From NCBI GenBank assembly GCA_016190205.1, contig JACPQZ010000049.1:1-16572 (forward strand): a stretch of DNA of 16,572 nt, in the 5' to 3' direction. Source of the DNA: Candidatus Omnitrophota bacterium. Its GTDB lineage: Bacteria > Omnitrophota > JACPQZ01. A program made the position numbers and the translations under genes. The notes beneath the pieces were generated by a model. The model had not been told where the DNA came from, made no database searches, and was given only the letters and a program-made list of their open reading frames with translations. Below, piece by piece: positions 13,343 through 16,572 of the stretch (its first letter is position 1; each line of letters starts with the position of its first letter).

Positions 13343-16081
13343 CTACTCCACCTCGAGCCAGTTCTGACCCGTCTTGATCTGGGCAACGAGAGGCACGTCA
13401 AGACGTATGGCGTTCTCCATCTTGTCCTTTACCAGCCGGGTGAGCGCCGGGACTAGGGCTTTGGGCGTTTCAAATACCAGCTCATCGTGTACCTGCAGTA
13501 TCATGCGTGCTTTAAGCCCCTCTTCCTGGAGGGCCTCGTGTATCCTAAGCATGGCGACCTTGATGAGATCGGCAGCGCTGCCTTGGACAGGCGTATTGAT
13601 CGCGGTGCGCTCTGCAAAATTGCGTATGTTGACCTGCGCGCTCGTGATCTCCGGAATGTAGCGCCGGCGGTGGAAGAGCGTGGTCACGCACCCATACTTA
13701 CGCGCCGAGTCGATTTGGCGGTCCATGTAATCCCTGACGCCCGGATAACGCTTAAAGTAGGCCTCGATAAAAGTCTGGGCTTCTTCCTGATCAATCCCGA
13801 GGGTACGGGCGAGGCCAAAGGCGCTCAACCCGTAGATGATGCCGAAATTTACGGTCTTGGCGGAGGAGCGCATCCCCGCGGTGACCTCCTTTTCAGGTAT
13901 ACCATAAACGAGGGAAGCCGTGTGGGCGTGGACATCCAGCCCCTTCACAAAAGCCTTCGTAAGTGCTTCGTCACCAGAAAGGTGCGCCAGCACGCGCAGT
14001 TCTATTTGAGAGTAATCGGCCTTCACCAAAACCTCGCCCGCCCCCCCGGCCACAAACGCCCTTCTGATCTCCCGCCCCAGGGCGGTCCGAATAGGGATAT
14101 TCTGAAGATTGGGATCGGAGCTCGAAAGCCGGCCCGTCGCCGTGACAGTTTGATTGAACGAGGTGTGCACCCTTTCGGTTTCCGGGTTGAGCATGAGGGG
14201 CAGGGCGTCCACATAGGTGGACTTCAGTTTTGAATTTTCGCGATAGGTCACCAGGAGCTTGGGGAGAGGGTGTTTGTCTGCCAGACGCTCCAGAACCTCT
14301 ACATCGGTCGAAGGTCCGGTCTTGGTACGTTTAATGACCGGGAGCTTCAGATCCTCGAAAAGGACCTTACGCAGCTGCAAGGGAGAATTGATGTTAAACT
14401 CCGTGCCGGCCGTCTCGTAAATCTGGCCGGTCAGCTCCGTCAAGGAGGACTCCATTTTCTTTGAGAGAATCTTAAGTTGTTTCGTATCGATGGCCACACC
14501 GGCCATCTCCATGGAGCCCAAGACCCGCACGAGGGGCATTTCCACGTCGTGAAAGAGCTTCAGGAGCTCCTTATCTTCAAGCGCCTCCTCGAGCCTTGAC
14601 TTAAGACGAAAGACGATGTCCGCATCTGCACAGGCGTAATCGGACACCCGCTCTATCTCCACCGCATCCATCGTCCCCTGCGTTTTTCCCTTTCCGATTA
14701 AGTCCGAGGTCGGCGTCATGGTGACCCCGAGCACATCCAAGGCGATCTGGCCCAGATTATGATTCAGTTTGGAAGGGTTGAGAAGATAGGAAGCCACCAT
14801 CGTGTCGAAGGCAAGCGGCGTCATGTCCACGCCATAGCGCTTTAAAACCACCCAATCGTATTTGATATTTTGCCCTATCTTTTCGACGCGGGGGTCTTCC
14901 AGAACAGGCTTGAGCCGTCTTAAAACTTCGTTCACATCGTGCGACCGTTCTTTATTCCGGCTCGTTATGAAATCCTGCTCTCTCTCCTCCCTCCTCTTTC
15001 CTCCCTCCTCCCTCCTATCCTTCGCGGCTACTGGGATATAATATGCTTCTTTCTCTTTCCATGAAAACGAAAGGCCGACGAGCTCCGCGCGCATGGGGTC
15101 TTCGGATGTGGTCTCGGTGTCCACACTGATCAAGCGCTGCTTCTTCAACCGCTCGATAAATCCGTCCAGGGCCTCCGCGCCTTCCACGAGCTGGTAGAGG
15201 GACCCCTTCTGCGATTCTTCGGGAGCGGGCAGGAGTTCCTTGAGCAGACTGCTGAACTCAAATTCGCGGAAGAGTAACTTAAGCCTCTCTGTGTCGGGTG
15301 TGATGCGGGTATCCATCTCCTTGACGTCCACCTCAATCGGCACCTCTGTGTCCAGCGCGGCGAGCTCCTTGCTCATACGGGCCTGCTCGCCGAATTCCGT
15401 GATGAGGCGCCTCTGCTTCTCGCTCTTTAAGGCCTCGCCGGAGGTAAGGACCTTCTCGAGCGACCCGAAGCGGCTGATCAGTTCGACCGCGGTCTTTTCT
15501 CCAAAACCTGGAATACCGGGGATGTTGTCGATGGAGTCTCCCATAAGCCCCATGATATCGGTCATCTTTTCAGGTCCCACCCCGTAGCGCTCCCTCACCT
15601 TCGCCGCGTCGTAGATCACCCCGTCCTTGCTCGTGTTGTAGACCTTGATTCTGGAGTTGACGAGCTGCAGGGCATCCTTGTCACCGGTCACGATAAAGAC
15701 CTCGACGCCCTCACCGGCCAGCCTCTTGGCGAGGGTAGCCAGGACGTCATCCGCCTCATAACCATCTTTCTCAAATATGGGGATGCGGTAACCTTGTATC
15801 ACTTCCTTGATCCTGGATAGCTGCACGAACATGTCATCGGGCATGGGGGTGCGCTGGATTTTATACTCTTCATAGGCCTTGTGTCTGAAGGTGGGGGCTC
15901 CGGTATCAAAAGCCACTGCCAGATAATCAGGATTTTCCTTTTCCTTGAGCTTGCGCAGCATGGTCACGAAGCCGTAGATAGCATTCGTCGGAAAGCCTTT
16001 GGAATTGGTGAGCGAGCGAATAGCGAAATAAGCGCGGTAACAGAAGGAGTTTCCGTCTATTAAGAATGCTTTTTTAGGCAT
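13343..16081 (-). CDS. polA: DNA polymerase I with 5'-3' and 3'-5' exonuclease domains
   Basis: A 912-residue enzyme for gap filling and Okazaki-fragment processing. The N-terminal flap nuclease has FLIDGNSFCYRAYFAIR, DGYEADDVLATLAKRL and IMGLMGDSIDNIPGIPGFGE. The 3'-5' exonuclease looks active: Asp321 and Glu323 in SVDTETTS, then IGQNIKYDWVVL and YACADADIVFRL. Polymerase motifs are KADYSQIELRVLAHLSGD (Asp689, Glu694), RSSAKTVNFGIIYGLSAFGL, and VHDE (His865-Asp866-Glu867). Residues 356-368 are an Arg/Glu/Gly stretch encoded by a pure purine tract, an unusual insertion inside the exonuclease domain. No ribosome site precedes the ATG at 16081. Confidence 0.98.
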   Translation of the reverse strand: MPKKAFLIDGNSFCYRAYFAIRSLTNSKGFPTNAIYGFVTMLRKLKEKENPDYLAVAFDTGAPTFRHKAYEEYKIQRTPMPDDMFVQLSRIKEVIQGYRIPIFEKDGYEADDVLATLAKRLAGEGVEVFIVTGDKDALQLVNSRIKVYNTSKDGVIYDAAKVRERYGVGPEKMTDIMGLMGDSIDNIPGIPGFGEKTAVELISRFGSLEKVLTSGEALKSEKQRRLITEFGEQARMSKELAALDTEVPIEVDVKEMDTRITPDTERLKLLFREFEFSSLLKELLPAPEESQKGSLYQLVEGAEALDGFIERLKKQRLISVDTETTSEDPMRAELVGLSFSWKEKEAYYIPVAAKDRREEGGKRREEREQDFITSRNKERSHDVNEVLRRLKPVLEDPRVEKIGQNIKYDWVVLKRYGVDMTPLAFDTMVASYLLNPSKLNHNLGQIALDVLGVTMTPTSDLIGKGKTQGTMDAVEIERVSDYACADADIVFRLKSRLEEALEDKELLKLFHDVEMPLVRVLGSMEMAGVAIDTKQLKILSKKMESSLTELTGQIYETAGTEFNINSPLQLRKVLFEDLKLPVIKRTKTGPSTDVEVLERLADKHPLPKLLVTYRENSKLKSTYVDALPLMLNPETERVHTSFNQTVTATGRLSSSDPNLQNIPIRTALGREIRRAFVAGGAGEVLVKADYSQIELRVLAHLSGDEALTKAFVKGLDVHAHTASLVYGIPEKEVTAGMRSSAKTVNFGIIYGLSAFGLARTLGIDQEEAQTFIEAYFKRYPGVRDYMDRQIDSARKYGCVTTLFHRRRYIPEITSAQVNIRNFAERTAINTPVQGSAADLIKVAMLRIHEALQEEGLKARMILQVHDELVFETPKALVPALTRLVKDKMENAIRLDVPLVAQIKTGQNWLEVE
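14978..15016. repeat. 39-bp homopyrimidine/homopurine tract inside polA
   Basis: The plus strand is pyrimidine only across these 39 bases, with repeated TCCTCCCTCCT units. It encodes PolA residues 356-368 (REEGGKRREERE and the next E) in frame. It lies between the exonuclease strand ending YYIPVA and the block LRRLKPVLEDPRVEKIG, where most PolA proteins have a shorter link. Confidence 0.8.
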
Positions 16082-16162
16082 TAAGATACAGCATTATGTA
16101 TAGTGTTATGATTGAGTTAACTAGATATTTGGGAAGGACTTATCTAATTCTCTGGTCGGTTA

Positions 16163-16193
16163 AGCTCTTACGAGAAGCTCCCACTCGTGTGGG
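16163..16193 (-). promoter_or_regulatory. Two hairpins at the start of the polA leader
   Basis: CCCAC and GTGGG (16180-16193, loop of four) sit at the expected transcript start. AGCTCT and AGAAGCT (16163-16179, loop of four, one bulge) follow directly. They are within a leader of about 107 bases that is otherwise A+T-rich. They could protect the 5' end of the transcript or regulate it. Confidence 0.4.
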
Positions 16194-16194
16194 T

Positions 16195-16224
16195 ATTATA
16201 AGGCCGTATCTCGACATTTGTCAA
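16195..16224 (-). promoter_or_regulatory. Promoter of polA-coaE-rho
   Basis: On the minus strand a perfect TTGACA (16219-16224) and a perfect TATAAT (16195-16200) are 18 bases apart. The expected start of transcription is near 16188. The structured element lies directly upstream. Confidence 0.8.
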
Positions 16225-16283
16225 GCAGTTGCTGACTGGAACCGGACACCCTTCTCCGCAGATCGGCCCGGCTCGGTCCCTTC

Positions 16284-16571
16284 GGCCGCCGTCTGTTTTC
16301 CCCTGCTTCGCTCCATGACACGAAAAGCCTTCGGTGCAGCTTCGCAGGGTCGGTGTTCTCCTGGCCGGCTCGGGGAACGGCTGAACTCGGCCCGATTAAG
16401 CCCTCGCGCTTCCAAAATCAGCCCACTGGCTGATTTTCCCCCTCCGAAGCTCTCTTGCACATTAAACTTCGCAGAGCGAAGGAGGGGGCCGCGCTCGAAT
16501 CGGGCCTCAGACAGCAGCCGTTCTCTTTCCCTCGCCGCCTGCGGAGAACACCTAAAACAGCCGAAGCGGCC
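16284..16571. ncRNA. Candidate large structured RNA or folded repeat element upstream of polA
   Basis: No convincing gene covers 16225-16572. Seven compatible helices can be drawn. P1: 16284-16289/16566-16571 and 16293-16299/16554-16560. P2: 16301-16306/16344-16349, extended by 16310-16312/16338-16340. P3: 16352-16361/16543-16552. P4: 16375-16383/16515-16523. P5: 16389-16397/16498-16506. P6: hairpin 16414-16423/16428-16437. P7: 16438-16445/16481-16488, extended by 16449-16453/16473-16477. Listed pairs are perfect. P1, P2 and P3 meet in a tight three-way junction, as do P5, P6 and P7. P4 can be extended by two G-U pairs only if read on the plus strand, a weak hint of orientation. It could instead be a non-coding mobile repeat. 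No known RNA family was recognised, and the element may continue past the window end. Confidence 0.6.
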
Positions 16572-16572
16572 T

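Noticed and set aside
13487-14233. 248-residue plus-strand ORF
   Set aside because: Antisense to the polymerase domain of polA; no family features.
16221-16460. 79-residue minus-strand ORF with Arg/Gly/Pro-rich product
   Set aside because: It lies inside the helix-rich element, overlaps the polA promoter -35 region, and lacks a recognisable domain or ribosome site. The base pairing explains the sequence better than coding does.
16284-16571. Element as RNase P RNA, tmRNA or SRP RNA
   Set aside because: None of the conserved core sequences of these RNAs could be found on either strand.
1-16572. CRISPR array, prophage or insertion sequence
   Set aside because: No regularly spaced repeats, transposase, integrase or phage structural gene was seen.

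Overview
The window looks like a core-genome block of a Gram-negative bacterium, probably an uncultivated PVC-side lineage such as Candidatus Omnitrophota. That placement is inferred from gene order, the presence of a bactofilin, and short degenerate inverted repeats between genes; nothing in the window proves it. Every confidently called protein gene is on the minus strand. The only plus-strand gene is a tRNA at the left edge.

Layout in the direction of transcription (right to left). A densely structured, apparently non-coding element fills 16284-16571. Next is a near-consensus promoter (16195-16224), then polA, coaE and rho, tightly coupled. After rho come two orphan genes: a basic secreted protein (10777-11172) and a small two-helix membrane protein (10478-10759). 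A repeat-rich gap holds a near-perfect 47-bp palindrome. A second strong promoter follows with an attenuator-like hairpin in its leader, driving rpmE, prfA, prmC and murA. A degenerate repeat separates these from rpsP, trmD, rplS and rnhB; no rimM lies between rpsP and trmD. A third promoter inside the end of rnhB drives a cell-envelope set: a DUF212/PAP2-like membrane protein, a LysM plus L,D-transpeptidase, accA, a bactofilin fused to a DNA-binding helix-turn-helix, and a small tail-anchored helix-turn-helix protein. A toxin-first type II toxin-antitoxin pair with its own promoter and operator-like palindrome follows. The left end is an inverted-repeat spacer and a leucine-type tRNA with odd bases.

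The genes serve DNA replication and repair (PolA, RNase HII), CoA synthesis (CoaE), transcription termination (Rho), translation (L31, L19, S16, RF1 and its methylase PrmC, TrmD), and cell-wall and membrane building (MurA, L,D-transpeptidase, AccA, bactofilin).

Three things stand out. (1) The element at 16284-16571 folds on paper into seven mutually compatible helices, most of them 9-10 perfect base pairs, with one competing alternative helix. (2) The bactofilin-HTH fusion and the adjacent HTH-membrane protein use the same DNA-binding fold, which suggests a scaffold linking DNA to the membrane. (3) Short repeat phrases fill the intergenic gaps and appear to have entered coding sequence in trmD (C-terminus) and polA (exonuclease domain).
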